DNA of 64,000 bases from Eleusine coracana subsp. coracana (GCA_032690845.1 CM064430.1:50131882-50195881); one strand, 5' to 3'; counted from the first letter of the stretch, positions 1 through 11,150 are shown. Made by a program: numbers and translations. Notes: generated by a model not told the origin, from the letters alone.

Positions 1-737
1 CATATAAGCAATACTGTGACAAGCCAAGATTTGAAGTAAATATGAGACATGAAAACCATTGATATGAGATGGTCTCAACAAATTGGTGTTGTCAAGAAAA
101 ATAAGTGATCGACTGTTATTTCTCTATGGCATTTAATCTTGAAAGCAACTTGATCAAATCAATACTTCAAACATGAATTCAAAAGAAGGCATAACGATGA
201 TACAAAGTTATGTGTGGCTCAAGATAGCAAGATGGTGAAGGATTGGCATGACTTGGCCGCGATGGACCATGGACGGGAGAAGGGCAAGATGGAGTCTTGG
301 CGCCGAGGGACCCAAGCCATGGTGAAGGGCAGGTGGAGCGCAATCGTGATGGACCGATCAAGCTATATGTGGTCATACATTTCCATGTATTATTCATTAT
401 TGGAATATAAAGATATAATGTGACTTGTGAACAAAAAGAAAGAAATGGAGATGATAAATGAAGAGTTTCCAAGTCACAAGCTCTAGGTGATGACGCTCAA
501 CAAAAGCACATGTGGTAGCCCTCATGAAGCTAAAAGAGAAGAAGTGGCAAAATTCATTATCATGCAAGCTCAAGAAGAAGAATTGTCTTTTTGTTTAATC
601 TTGAGTTTAGGCATGCCGCTCTATCAAGAGGGATGCTACATGGTTTGAATTTAATGTCTTAATGCTCAAAGAAAAACTCAAGTGAGATAAGAGAAACACA
701 ACACCTACACTCACACTAACTCTTATTGTGATAGGAA

Positions 738-856
738 AAACCGGTGTAACCGGTTTACCAAACCAGAGGGACCGGTTTTGGTTCAAACCTCTAACGGCTA
801 GTTCAGGAAAACCGGTGGGACCGGTTTGGGAAACCGGTGTGACCGGTTTTGACTGG
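738..856. repeat. Paired ACCGGT palindromes inside the LTR (first cluster)
   Basis: The 6-bp palindrome ACCGGT recurs in couples nine bases apart (ACCGGTGTAACCGGT, ACCGGTGGGACCGGT, ACCGGTGTGACCGGT), and successive couples are about 22 bp apart around 815-850. Two more couples lie downstream in the same LTR (1549-1592 and 1722-1766). The cluster lies upstream of the TATA box at 888, where LTR enhancers usually sit. A role as transcription-factor sites is an inference. Confidence 0.7.
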
Positions 857-1548
857 TTCAGTATAACGGCTAGTTTTTGGGGACAAGTATAAATACTTCC
901 TTCCCCCCTTCTTTCGATGGAGCTGAATGTGTGCACGAAGAAAATACATCCAAAGCCTTGTAGAGCTCTCCCCAACACATCTTTATGAGGTTTGAGTGAT
1001 TTCTGAGAAATCCTAAGTATTGGGTTGAGAGAGATTGAGATTGTGAGCACAAAAGAGAAAATCCTACACTTGAACATTTGAGCATTGCATTCTGAATCCG
1101 TGAAGCATTTATTACTCTTGGAGGTAAATCCTCCTAGTCGGCTAGGCGTCGCCCTAGAGCTCTCAAGCTTGTGGTGAGCCTTGGGAAAGTTTGTAAAGGT
1201 CCGCTTCGCCTCCGCAAGGAAAGAAGCAAAGATAGTGGAACGGGGAAAGCGGTTGAAAGAGACCCGGCTTGGAGTGTGCCTTGTGAGCAGCTCAAGCTTC
1301 CTCAACGGAGACATAGGGTTCATGGGGTTGAATCTGAAGTTTGGCAAACAAATCTCCGTGTGCTTCACTTGGTTTGCTTTCTTAAGTTCTTGCTTTATTT
1401 GTTCTTGATCCATAGGTTGCATGAGTAGTGGTGCTTGTCTTTCCTTGTGTTTGTTTGTGCTAGTTCTTGCATGTTCTCTAGGATTTATTAATCTTGCTAG
1501 AACTAAGTGGGACGTTGTAATTTACTGTTTTATTCTCTCTACCCCAAG

Positions 1549-1768
1549 GAAACCGGTGGGTCCGGTTTCCCAAACCGGTGGGACCGGTTTTGGTCAGTGT
1601 TCGATTGTGTAGATTGTTTGTGAATCTAATTGGAGTGGTTCCAATGTTTGTTTTTATAGCTTGCCTATCTTGAGTGTTTGGTTCTTCCTCTTGATTTATT
1701 GTTTTATACCAAGCTCTTTGACAAAACCGGTGTAACTGATTTGCTAAACCGGTGCAACCGGTTTTGAC
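1549..1768. repeat. Paired ACCGGT palindromes inside the LTR (second and third clusters)
   Basis: Couples of ACCGGT-like sites occur at about 1549-1592 (including one variant, TCCGGT) and about 1722-1766 (with one decayed site, ACTGAT). They repeat the nine-base internal spacing of the upstream cluster. They lie downstream of the TATA box, in the presumed R/U5 part of the LTR, so the motif is present on both sides of the likely transcription start. Confidence 0.6.
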
Positions 1769-1859
1769 AGTTTTAATTCCGCTGTGAGTTTTTGTTAAAT
1801 TTTCAGAAACGCCTATTCACCCCCCCCCCCCCCTCTAGGCGACATCAAGGGACTTTCAA

Positions 1860-4362
1860 TAGTGGTGACTAATGAGAACAATGAATTGATCCCTCAAAGT
1901 ACTATAACTGGATGGAGAATGTGCATAGATTACAGAAATTTGAACAAGGTGACAAAGAAATATCACTATCCTCTTCTGTTCGTTGATGAGATGCTTGAAA
2001 GGTTAGCAAAGAATTCATACTTTTATCATTTGGATGGATTTAGTGGTTTCTTTCAAATACCGGTGAGACCAGAAGATTAGCAGAAAACTACTTTTACTTG
2101 CCCTTTTGGGACATATGCATATAGAAGGATGCCATTTGGTATTTGAACGCACCCGCCACATTTCAAAGATGCATCAATGCAATATTTGCTGAATTCATAT
2201 AAGATATTATGGGGGTATTTATGGATGACTTCTCCGTGCATGGTACTAATTTTGATAGTTGTTTGGAGAATTTGGAGAAAGTTTTGAAAAGGTGTGTTGA
2301 ATGCGACTTAGTTCTTACTTGGGAGAAGTGTCACTTCATGGTAACAGAAGGGATAGTACTTGGTCATGTCAAATCCAATAGAGGAATAGAGGTTGACAAA
2401 GCAAAGGTATCTACAGTTGAGAAATTACCTCCCCCTACTGACCTTACAACTTTGAGGAGTTTTCTTAGACATGCCAACTTCTATCGCAGGTTTATTAAGA
2501 ATTATTCAAAGATTGCTAAGCCTCTTATAGAATTGTTGAAGCAAGGAACAGAATTTGTCATGGACGATGAAAGACTCTTTGTCTTTAGAAGATTAAAGGA
2601 AGCTCTATGCTCTGCACCCATTATGCAGCCACCTGATTGGAGTTTACCCTTTGAAATCATGTGTGATGCAAGTGACTATGCAGTTGGAGTTGTCCTTGGA
2701 CAACGAAAGGAAGGTAAAGTGCATGCTATTTATTATGCTAGCAAAACTTTGAATGAGGTGCAGATCAATTATACGCCACTGAGAAGGAGATGTTAGTTGT
2801 TATATTTGCTTTTGAGAAGTTTAGATCCTACATTCTAAATTCTAAGGTGATTGCATATAGTGATCATGCTGCTATAAGATACTTGGTTTCAAAGAAGGAG
2901 TCTAAGCCTCGGTTAATGCGATGGGTATTGATGCTGCAAGAATTTGATTTGGAAATAAGAGATAAGAAAGAAGTAGAAAATTCTATAGCAGATCATTTAT
3001 CTCGTCTCGAATCATCAACAACTGAACCAATAAGAGATGAAATGCAACAAGAGCAGTTGTTTGTCGTACTTGATCGTAGAGAGAATTGGATGATGGATAT
3101 TATCAAAGGTTTCAAGGGACAAACTGATATGATGAACAAGAACATGAGGAAAAGAGTTAAGAGTGAAATGAGAAAATTTATATGGGCCGACCCATACTTG
3201 TATAGGTATTGTCAGGATGGAGCAGTACGGAGATGTGTACCTAGAGAAGAAAGAGCGAGCATTTTGGCAAAGTGTCACTCTTCGGATTATGGGGGACATT
3301 ATGGCTATTCAGAACACAGGCAAAGGTATGGGCGAGTGGATTCTATTGGCCTACTATGCATGAAAATGCAAAGAGGTATGTTGCAACATGTCCTCAATGC
3401 CAACGAATAGGGAATGTTAACAGTAGGAATACAATGTCTCTTAAGTACAATCTTCAAGTTGATATCTTTGATGTTTGGGGTATGGAGTTTATGGGACCCT
3501 TTGTGAATTCTCATGGTTTTGAGTATATATTGGTCGCTGTTGATTATGTCTCCAAGTGGGTTGAGGCAATGGCATGCAAGGCCAATACTACAAGAGAATC
3601 AACGAGTATACTTCAGGATCAGATATTTCCTAGGTATGGAGTACTGAGGATAATAATTACAGATGGAGGATCCTATTTTACAGGAGGAGAATTTACTAGG
3701 TTTTTAACTAAATTTGGAATTGAGCATAGAATCGGAACCGCCTACCATCCCCAGATGAATGGACAAGCAGAAACATCAAATAAGCAATTAAAAGGAATTC
3801 TGTAGAAGATTGTTATAAAGGAAGAAAAAGATTGGGCCACGAAGCTTAATGGAGTGTTATGGGTGTATAGGACGGCATTCAAGACACCAATTGGTATGAT
3901 CCCATATCAGTGCGTCCATGGGAAATCATGTCACCTACTGGTGGAATTGAACATAAGAATTATTCGGCTATAAAGGAAATGAATTTGGATCTTGATGCCA
4001 CCGGAGTGAAAAGAAATATGCAAATAAGCGAATTGGAAGAGATGCAATTGCATGCATATGAAAATGCGGCCATATGCAAGGAGAAGACAAACAAGTGGTA
4101 CGATAGGAAGCTTTTGAAGAAGGAATTCAAGGAAGGAGATCGGGTGCTCCTATTTAATTCGCGATTCAGATTATTTGGTAAAGGCAAACTGCGAAGCAAA
4201 TGGAAGGGACCTTATTTTGTGAATACGGTGTTACCTTTGGGAGCTATAATCATAATGGATGGCAAGACAAACAAGTACATGGTGAATGAACAACGTCTAA
4301 AGGTATATCTAGAACCTGACACCTTTGAATTAAAATCTTTTGATGTGTATTTCACTGCTTAG
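1860..4362 (+). pseudogene. Ty3/gypsy (Athila lineage) pol: reverse transcriptase, RNase H, integrase; decayed
   Basis: The conceptual product runs in pol order. Reverse transcriptase starts near 1862 (WRMCIDYRNLNK; TTFTCPFGTYAYRRMPFG; active-site block VFMDDFSVHG at 2206-2235). RNase H follows (FEIMCDASDYAVGVVLGQ near 2650; IADHLSRLE near 2985). Integrase has a zinc-finger remnant (CPQCQRIG near 3390), the core ITDGGSYFTG near 3655 and YHPQMNGQAE near 3745, then a C-terminal tail ending at 4362. The RT-RH-INT order defines Ty3/gypsy, and the wording of the RT blocks fits the Athila lineage. Gag, protease and the 5' end of RT are missing because the preceding LTR abuts codon 1. Stops (for example 2078, 2200, 3803) and at least four frameshifts (near 2140, 2770, 3320 and 3940) make it non-functional. 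Confidence 0.88.
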
Positions 4363-4600
4363 TACCCCGTGTGGTCGAGCTTAACAACGTAAAACAAAAG
4401 CTTTGTATGTATTTTGATTTCCGTGATTTTTCTATTTCTAATTAGGTAATTTAGTGTACCGCGCCGATCGGCGTAGCCCTAAGCCGATCGGCGTGGTGGA
4501 GTCTTTTTTGTTTTGGAGTCGGTTTTGGACCTTATCTTTTTAAGACTTGTTAAATTCCACGAAAAGAGATACAGTCCTAGTCCAGTTGGAAATCAAGGGA

Positions 4601-4608
4601 TATAAATA
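4601..4608 (+). promoter_or_regulatory. TATA-like box upstream of the post-pol ORF
   Basis: The string tataaata begins 80 bases before the ATG of the downstream ORF and 239 bases after the pol stop codon. The stretch between (GGGGGCAGCAAAACCC, then an A-rich leader with AACAAACCCTAA) looks like a plant 5' leader. No LTR is present here, so this may be an internal promoter serving the post-pol ORF; that is an inference. Confidence 0.4.
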
Positions 4609-4680
4609 TGAGGGGGCAGCAAAACCCACGGATCAACTCGCATTACATCATCAGCAGAACAAACCCTAAGAGCAGAAGCG

Positions 4681-6036
4681 ATGGAAGGCGAAGCATTGGG
4701 CAGCAACAAAGGCAGCACCGATCGGCGCGATCCTTGCACCGATCGGCACGACTGCTGCGTCGATCGGCTCGACGACGGATTTTCACAGCCTTCTACAAAT
4801 TGGTCCTGGGAAGAAGTCGAACTGCTGACGCCAACGCCAGATGATCCTCTCGTCTGGTCAAACCTGCGGAAGAAATTCATGAAAAAAAGCAAAGTTGACG
4901 CGTGGAATGCCGAAAAGGTGAAGATGGATAATGAACTTTGGCAGATAATGAAGAGAGTATTGGTGCACAAAGGAAAATCTATAGCACCTATTAAAGATGA
5001 AGTTGTTTCTCAAAGGTATACCATGGAAAGCCTACTTAATCTTGCTAAGCCCTTGACGTATGAGGATTTTCTATCTTTCGAAAGATCGTTGACTGAGTAA
5101 GAGAAGGAAGAGCTAGATGAGGAGAGCTTTCTTACAATCCATAAGAACAGACTTTATAGTGAACATGACATTGACGCCAAGTATGAACTCAAGCTATGAG
5201 AGGAAGCCAAAGAAGCTATGTACGAGCAAGATGAGGAAAAGGATCTTCAATCTAAAAGGGATGAATCCTTTCCCAGGGTTCTTACCGATTGGGAAAGTTT
5301 TCAAGAGAATAAGATTCATAAGGATAGTTGTATTCAGGGTTGCAAGTGCTTCTTTTGTGCTAAAAATCTTGAACACAAGGTTGAACTCCAATTGGCAGAA
5401 GATCCAACTTTCATACTTAGAGATATAATATATGATGATGGCTATCGCGTAGTTTCTGGAGGAAGGACACCTAAGGAGATTAATGATGAGATTTTGCAAA
5501 GGCGGCAGAAAATGGCGATCAGTGAGAGTAACCTGGAGCAGTTAGCTAAGTACATGAAGGAAGATGCCAGCTGCACCGATCAGCATGACACTGGATCCGA
5601 TCGGCACGACACCAGAGCCGATCGGCGCGAGGCCGATCGACGTGACCTGAAGATGGCTGAATTTATTGATCTAACAACTTTGCCAAGTGAAGACGAAGAG
5701 CCTGCTGCAAAGAAGTGTAAGACTACACCAGAGGTTCGCAGATCTGCTAGACTATCAGGTAAGCCAATTCAAAAGTATTCTGGATGGGATAGCGACTTTG
5801 ATCCGTTATACTGTTTGGAAACTTTGGAGAGTGGTGACCCTAGTATGTCTGGATATTTGGGTGATGATACTGATATGAAAAGAAGCTCTAGTAGTCCTAA
5901 GTTTGAAAATTGGGGAACGCCTGCAGAATGCAGTGATGACAGGGCAGTAGGAACCTCAACAAGAGTCAATGGTAATGTAGTGGGAGGTGGAGGAAGTCAC
6001 AATGGACAAAGAACACCACCGCGCCGATCGGCTTAG
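4681..6036 (+). pseudogene. Post-pol (env-position) ORF of the Athila-type element, two nonsense codons
   Basis: A single reading frame of 452 codons begins at an ATG 318 bases after pol and is broken only by TAA at 5098-5100 and TGA near 5197. The predicted product is hydrophilic and charged, with no obvious membrane span or signal peptide. It has two patches of a seven-residue repeat of the form [T/S/A]DR[R/H]D: residues about 14-34 (TDRRD, TDRHD, VDRLD) and about 298-320 (TDQHD, SDRHD, ADRRE, ADRRD). The repeats are encoded by CCGATCGGC units with a 21-bp period. The middle contains a Cys-rich CKCFFC segment. Athila-group elements carry an extra ORF at this place (often called env-like), but I recognise no enzymatic or envelope motif and assign no function. 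Confidence 0.55.
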
Positions 6037-7646
6037 CCTATGCGTCGATCGGCTCAGAGGGGTTTGAACAGTGCCTCCCCTAACAGCATTGAAAATCATA
6101 ACCTGTAACCACCTACTTGTTGTCCTGTGTGCCGAAGAAACATTGAACGCCTTTATCTAGACAGAGATCATGCTTCCAGGCATCAAAGGGATGTGGACCG
6201 TAGAATCCGGGATTCGATCGAGATGAATGAAGCAGACTACACTTTTATCATAAGGAATATAAGATGAATTTTCCGAGTCTTAAATAGGCATGGTCTGAAT
6301 GAGTAGTGTGTTGAGTTTCTTCTCTTGCAATGAGGACATTGCAAATTTTGAGTGTGGAGGAAGGACTTTGCCATTAGTCATAGTTTTTGAATCTAGTCTT
6401 TCTTATTTGTTTTTCATATGAGTGTTTATTTAAGTTTATGTGTGTGCTTAAGAGAGTCATGTGTTATGATTGAGAGTTGCTTCAAGGTCTTTTATGTAGT
6501 TTGAATTATTGCATTGTCTTTAATAAAGTTAGTGTCGATTGTCAAATTGAAAGTGCCCATATTATTTATCTTGTATTTTTTATGATCGATTGGTTGATTA
6601 CTTGAATTAGTTGGTTACCACTTAACTTTTATTTTGTGAAAATCTCTTTTTACTCATCATAAGCTAAAGTAAAAGCAAGGTCTAAATATGCCTACATAGC
6701 CGACTGAATGAGAGCAAGCTACACATTTGAACTAATTGGATTATAAGTAACTTTGTCAACTTTTTGCTTATGATTTCGACCAAGTTAGGAAAGGATGATC
6801 TATTTGTTTATCTCTGTATTTCTAGCCATTCTTATTCATTTAAATTCCCTGCTATCATGAAACCATACATCTTTGTTTCTCCCTCCTCCTTGATACAACC
6901 TATATTCTCAACGAAAGGGAATTCAGAAAATTTCCGTTGTTGGTACAAGATAGAAATTGTTGATCATATCAGGAATAGAAAAAAAAGTGAAAGGAAAATA
7001 GAACAAAAAATATATAGACCGTTCCGATCGGCGTGACGCCTGTGCCGATTGGCGCTGTTGCAAGAAAGGAAAAATAAATATATAAAAAAAGAGAAAAAGA
7101 AAAAATATATTCCCTGAGAGGCAGTAAGGTCATCAAAGAAAGCAGCTTTTTGATTATTTCCAATCCTTTGCCATAGTTCTCATTCAACATTTTTCGTTTT
7201 AGATCTTCTATATTTCTCTTCTCCATAAAAGTTCTTTTGCAAGAAACTTTTCAAGAAAATTCTTTCTTAGTGCGCATGATTGAGCATATTGTTGGCATGG
7301 TTAATCCTATGGTTTAATTTAGCTATATAGCCCTCCAAGATCCACATATAATCCTTGATTAGATAGGAGAGGGAAGGGAATACACTTGAGAGATCTAGAG
7401 AGGACCAAATCCTTAATGTTTGATGCTAAAGATAAGTTGAGGAGAACTAAAATTGTTTTTGAAAAGGTTTTGAGGTAATTTGATTAAGTTCAAGTATGAT
7501 ATGCCGATTGGTTAAAAAGAGATAAGAGAAAATCTGTGGTGGGATAGCAAGTAAAAATGATGATTGAGATTGATTGCATGAGAGATGGTGTGAAGATTCT
7601 TGTTACATATTTGATTTTGTATTGCTCGAGGACTAGCAATGATTTG
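6037..7646 (+). other. 3' non-coding region of the Athila-type element
   Basis: This stretch between the post-pol ORF and the LTR holds no credible gene. It includes a first purine-rich stretch resembling a polypurine tract (ttttgagtgtggaggaagga near 6345-6366, preceded by gaggacattgcaa). The same wording recurs at 7620-7656 next to the LTR, as if the 3' terminus had been duplicated. One CCGATCGGC pair lies at 7022-7050. The rest is AT-rich. Confidence 0.55.
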
Positions 7647-7659
7647 AGTGTGGGGGAAC
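7644..7659 (+). other. Polypurine tract next to the 3' LTR
   Basis: The run ttgagtgtgggggaac directly precedes the LTR start. A G-rich purine run there is the plus-strand primer site of LTR retrotransposons, and this wording is common in Athila-type elements. It fixes the LTR boundary and the plus orientation. Confidence 0.65.
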
Positions 7660-8767
7660 TATTGGTGGTTTCTAGCTACCCATTTTATCTACCAAAAGTG
7701 GATGTTTTGTGTCTTAATTTGGTGGTTTAGACTATCAATTAACCCCATATTTGAATATATTTGTAGTTGTTCTATTTTGGATGTAATCACAGGAACAGGT
7801 GTAAAATAGGGCAATTATGGATAAAGGACTAAAGAGCAACAAAGATGGGCCAGATGCTGGGCCGTGCCGATCGGCTCCAATGCTGCATCGATCGGCGCAG
7901 GAGCAAAAGATGACTAAAACAAGCCCAAGTCCGAGAAAGACAAAGGCCTTGCCCAGTATGAGTCAGAGTTGGTGGAAGTTGACCTAAACCGTCGATTATA
8001 AAAGGAAGATAATTATCAAGAGTCGGGAACAACGACCAAGAGGGAACCGAGACGACAATTATGAGATTCAATTGTTAAAACTAGGGTTCTAGGATATTGG
8101 CGGTGGAGGTTGGTCAACACTGACGAAACCCACCAGAAGGGAGGTCGAGACGATCGGCGTGATGCTTGCGCCGATCGGCTCATGCGCGTTCCAGCGCTAT
8201 TTCTCACCCCTCTACTATGTCTAGCGGAAGGATGAGTGAGTAGTCTCATATTCTCTTCTCTGGTGCGGGGATCTGGTCATGTAACTCTCATACTTATTGA
8301 TACTCTCTCGATGAATTTAATCTATGTGATGAACTTAATTGCACATCTATCTATCCTTTTCATTAGTGTATTGGCCAATACGCTTTTGCCTATTACATAG
8401 TGCAAGAAACCAGCAGGGAGCTAATAGCCTCTGTAGTGACAGACGGGGTGAACAAAACCGCCATGTCTTGTAGAATATTAGAGTCATCACTTGAGTTGAT
8501 AAGAATAAGGTTGCATGCTAGTGAACCAACCCTAAGGAGAGAATCCTTCATTATCCTGTTACTTCTTCAATAGCATTCACTCTCCACTCTCTCACCGTCA
8601 TCATTCACACAAACCAACCATTATAATTTGTTAGTAATCCTTTGATAGTAATTGTTCCGCTCGTTCCTTGTGGATTCGATAACCTTGGAATACTCTAAGG
8701 GAAAAAGAGATAAAACTGTACACCGTCCTCTTGCGGTATATAAGTGGGTGCGTAGTAATGACCAACA
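7660..8767 (+). mobile_element. 3' LTR of the Athila-type element
   Basis: The left end reads TATTGGT, one change from the inverse complement of the right end ACCAACA, giving a TG...CA type LTR of 1108 bp. A TATA box (tataaaag, 7997-8004) lies in the middle, with two CCGATCGGC pairs around it (7866 and 8150). No partner LTR is present in the window; the 5' half of the element was lost upstream of 1860. No 5-bp target duplication can be tested without the 5' flank. Confidence 0.65.
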
Positions 8768-9231
8768 GACACCATTATGACCCGTGTCGTCCGTTCTAGT
8801 TTCATCTTTTTTGGCTTCAGCCTCGATTGATATATTGCATTTTATTCGAGATTTGGTCTTATTTTTTGCTCTTACGCCGACAAAAAACTAAGGCATAAAA
8901 CCTCTTTGCAACACGACAGATTGGCACTACACTAAACCCAGAGCCAAAGTTGCGAGAGGTCATGTGTCGATTGGTTCTGATTGCTACACAAGAATAATTA
9001 TGATCAAAATTGTTACGGCAGACCGAGCTTCGAGCTTTTTATATTTTGTCTTAAGTATCCTATGGTGGACCGGTCTGGTTGCTAACGCGCGACTACGTTG
9101 CTCTGTGCCACTCGGTCTACTTAAAGGAGAAAATGGATATACACTTGATTTTTCAATCGATTGATTTGTTTGGCTTATAAAACTAAGTTTTCAAGAAAAC
9201 AATGTTAATTATAACTAATCATTTTTATTTC
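8768..9231. other. No recognisable gene; degraded repeat sequence
   Basis: Mixed-composition DNA between two LTRs. Short open frames here lack similarity I can recognise. It is probably further retrotransposon debris. Confidence 0.4.
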
Positions 9232-10510
9232 CTTTATTGTCAGGGACATCGATCACGGATAGGCGGATACACCACTCGACATAGAGTGATTTTCTCGCCT
9301 CTGTTGCCTTATAGCTACGACCGCTCTCATTGGTCGGCTACACCAGCACCGATTGCCTTCATCGGTCAACTTACAGCTCCAACCACCTTCGTCGGTCAAC
9401 TGTGCCAGTTTCGACTGCCTTCATCGGTCGGCTACACCGGCTCTAACTGCCGCCATCGGTCTGCCACATCGTATATGACCGCCACCATCGGTCGGCCACA
9501 TATCAGACCATCAGTGTCACTCGATCATCACTTCATCAATGGTCAACGGCTACAATAACCTCAATTGCCTTCTTCACTCGACCTTATCGTCATGAGTTGA
9601 GCGCCGCTGCCACTCGAACATGATATTCTGAGTTGAGCACGGCTGCCACTCGATCATTGGTTTGAGTCATTTACCAGTTAGCGGTGATTGAAGTCACTCG
9701 TTTGAATCATTTATCACTCGGTAGTGATTGATGTCACTCTACTGAGTTATTTATCACTCGGATTTGATAATTTGAGTGGTTTTTCCTTAAAGAGAGCCAA
9801 CACGACTATTCTTGATTTGGACTCTTGCATTATTTTCAGTTTCCAAATGATACAAGAGTCGGGGGCTACACCTAATTAGGTGCACCTACTCGGTGCACCA
9901 GATGAGTTCTCAAAAACATTTTCAAATCTTTGATATTCTCACAAGCTCCCTGATACAAAGCTAAAGCATTCTACATGGCATAAATCAGTCGGGAAGCTAC
10001 TGAAGACTATCATCAAGCTTGCAAGACTCTCGGGGGCTTCCGTCGATGAATGTACCCGGGGTACCTCACATAAAAGGAAAGTAAGATAGACTCCTACTAT
10101 GATAAGAACAGTAGACCAACTAGGACTCCGCCATGTAACCCTGTCCCCCCGGATATATAAGGAGGGACAGGGATCCTCCTCAATAGACAAGTAGACAACA
10201 TGTGGACAAGTAGACAAGTCCTCAATTAGAATATACACAACTAGACATCGTCGTCTAGATCTACCTTCCTCGTCTAGATCTATGATCTAGACATATGAAT
10301 ATAAATATCCAAGAACACAGGACGTAGGGTTATTATCCTCCGGAAGGCTCGAACCTGTCTAAATCGGCGTCTTGTGTTACCATCGTCTCTCGATCTCGTG
10401 CATACCCCTATCTATCATATAAATCCACATAGGTGAGCTACCCTATGTCTGATGCCGAGATTAAGTCTTGACAGATCTCTACTTAGTAGACACATCACTC
10501 CATGATGCTC
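9232..10510 (+). mobile_element. Degraded Ty3/gypsy-type LTR
   Basis: Features of a grass gypsy LTR are present in order: a tandem-repeat enhancer-like block (9332-9522), the phrase gtcgggggctac near 9858, another tcgggggct near 10030, a TATA box (tatataag, 10154-10161) in a GC-rich setting, and a downstream leader with gaacctgtctaaatcgg near 10350. Exact ends, primer-binding site and target duplication were not found, so limits are approximate. The plus orientation follows from the TATA box and leader order. Confidence 0.55.
9332..9522 (+). repeat. Tandem repeat, about six units of 30-32 bp
   Basis: Units begin with GGTC and carry the core catcGGTCggctacacc. Start-to-start distances counted by eye are 32, 30, 32, 32 and 32 bases. 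Units are diverged from each other, so the array is old. It sits upstream of the LTR TATA box. Confidence 0.7.
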
Positions 10511-10559
10511 ATGACTAGCCAGGATAAAGAAAAAAGTAGTCTTTAGAACTTCATTCGCA

Positions 10560-11150
10560 CTATAGATGGTAACCAAAGGCCAGCAAAGTTAGAAGAGACA
10601 TGGGCATCAAAAGTCAGCATGCCGATTGCAACTTAATATGCCAATTGCTCATGCTAAGGTAGGTGTAGGAATATGTGCTTCATAGTTATTATGATTTGCG
10701 TTGAATATTTCAGTTGGTAGAGTGAGATGCATTTAAGATGTAAATACGATACATTGCTTCTGAGTAAGCGATAGTAGAAAGCATTGGACCATGTTTTATC
10801 TTTTATTGATGTCGAAATAAATAGGAATGAGATGGTATCACTAGGAAGACTATGACGCTTCCTTCATGTAAGAAATGGTAACCAAAATGTCAGTAAAGTT
10901 ATAAGAGACATGTGCATAAAAAGTCAGTGTGTTAGAGTATAACTTAGTGTATGTCAGGTGTTTATGCTGAAACAGGTTTAGGCAGTTGCTACATAGCTAT
11001 CAGTATCTGTATTGAACAGTTCAATTAGTAGAGTTTTGATATATCTTTTTTAGTCTTTAATTCAAATGGCACAGGAGCTTATGATGTTGTTGAGGAGTAG
11101 ATATGATATATTGGTTCTGAGTAAGTGATAGGACGAAGCCTTGTGACCAA
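10560..11150 (+). repeat. Diverged tandem duplication, unit about 300-350 bp
   Basis: Two blocks share the same ordered phrases. One has gatggtaaccaaaggccagc near 10566, then cagttggtagagt, then ttctgagtaagcgatag near 10757. The other has aatggtaaccaaaatgtcag near 10872, then caattagtagagt, then ttctgagtaagtgatag near 11116. Order and orientation are conserved, with many substitutions and indels. No coding potential is seen. Confidence 0.65.

Larger units (their letters stand above)
139..1859 (+). mobile_element. LTR of a retrotransposon (solo or remnant), about 1.7 kb
   Basis: The ends form a long imperfect inverted terminal repeat: TTGAAAGCAACTTGAT at 139 and ATCAAGGGACTTTCAA ending at 1859 (13 of 16 positions match), which is what an LTR with TG...CA termini looks like. 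A TATA box (tataaata, 888-895) lies inside and marks the plus strand as sense. A poly-C tract followed by ctctaggcgacatc sits just before the 3' end, a layout I associate with grass Ty1/copia LTRs of the SIRE/Maximus kind; the family call is an inference. No polypurine tract is clear on the left. On the right the LTR abuts Athila-type pol directly, with no primer-binding site. The flanking 5-mers do not match as a target duplication. It may be a solo LTR whose duplication has decayed, or one LTR of a deleted element. Confidence 0.6.
4462..8181. repeat. Dispersed pairs of the palindrome GCCGATCGGC at about 21-bp spacing
   Basis: At least eight clusters of two to four copies of CCGATCGGC (core CGATCGGC) occur across the element, at about 4464, 4719, 5575, 6022, 7024, 7866 and 8150. 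Within a cluster the copies start 20-22 bases apart, i.e. two turns of B-DNA. They occur in the spacer after pol, inside the post-pol ORF (as seven-residue repeats), in the 3' non-coding region and twice inside the 3' LTR. Shared spacing in both coding and non-coding DNA suggests selection or amplification at the DNA level. Decayed copies (CGATCAGC, CGATTGGC, CGATCGAC) are mixed in. Confidence 0.8.

Noticed and set aside
607..1422. A 271-codon minus-strand open frame in the first LTR
   Set aside because: It crosses the TATA box, palindrome array and LTR leader, has no domain resemblance, and runs against the element's orientation.
4462..8181. Regularly spaced CGATCGGC repeats considered as a CRISPR array
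   Set aside because: Repeats are too short and palindromic, clusters have only two to four copies, they lie partly in coding sequence of a retroelement, and the genome is plant nuclear.
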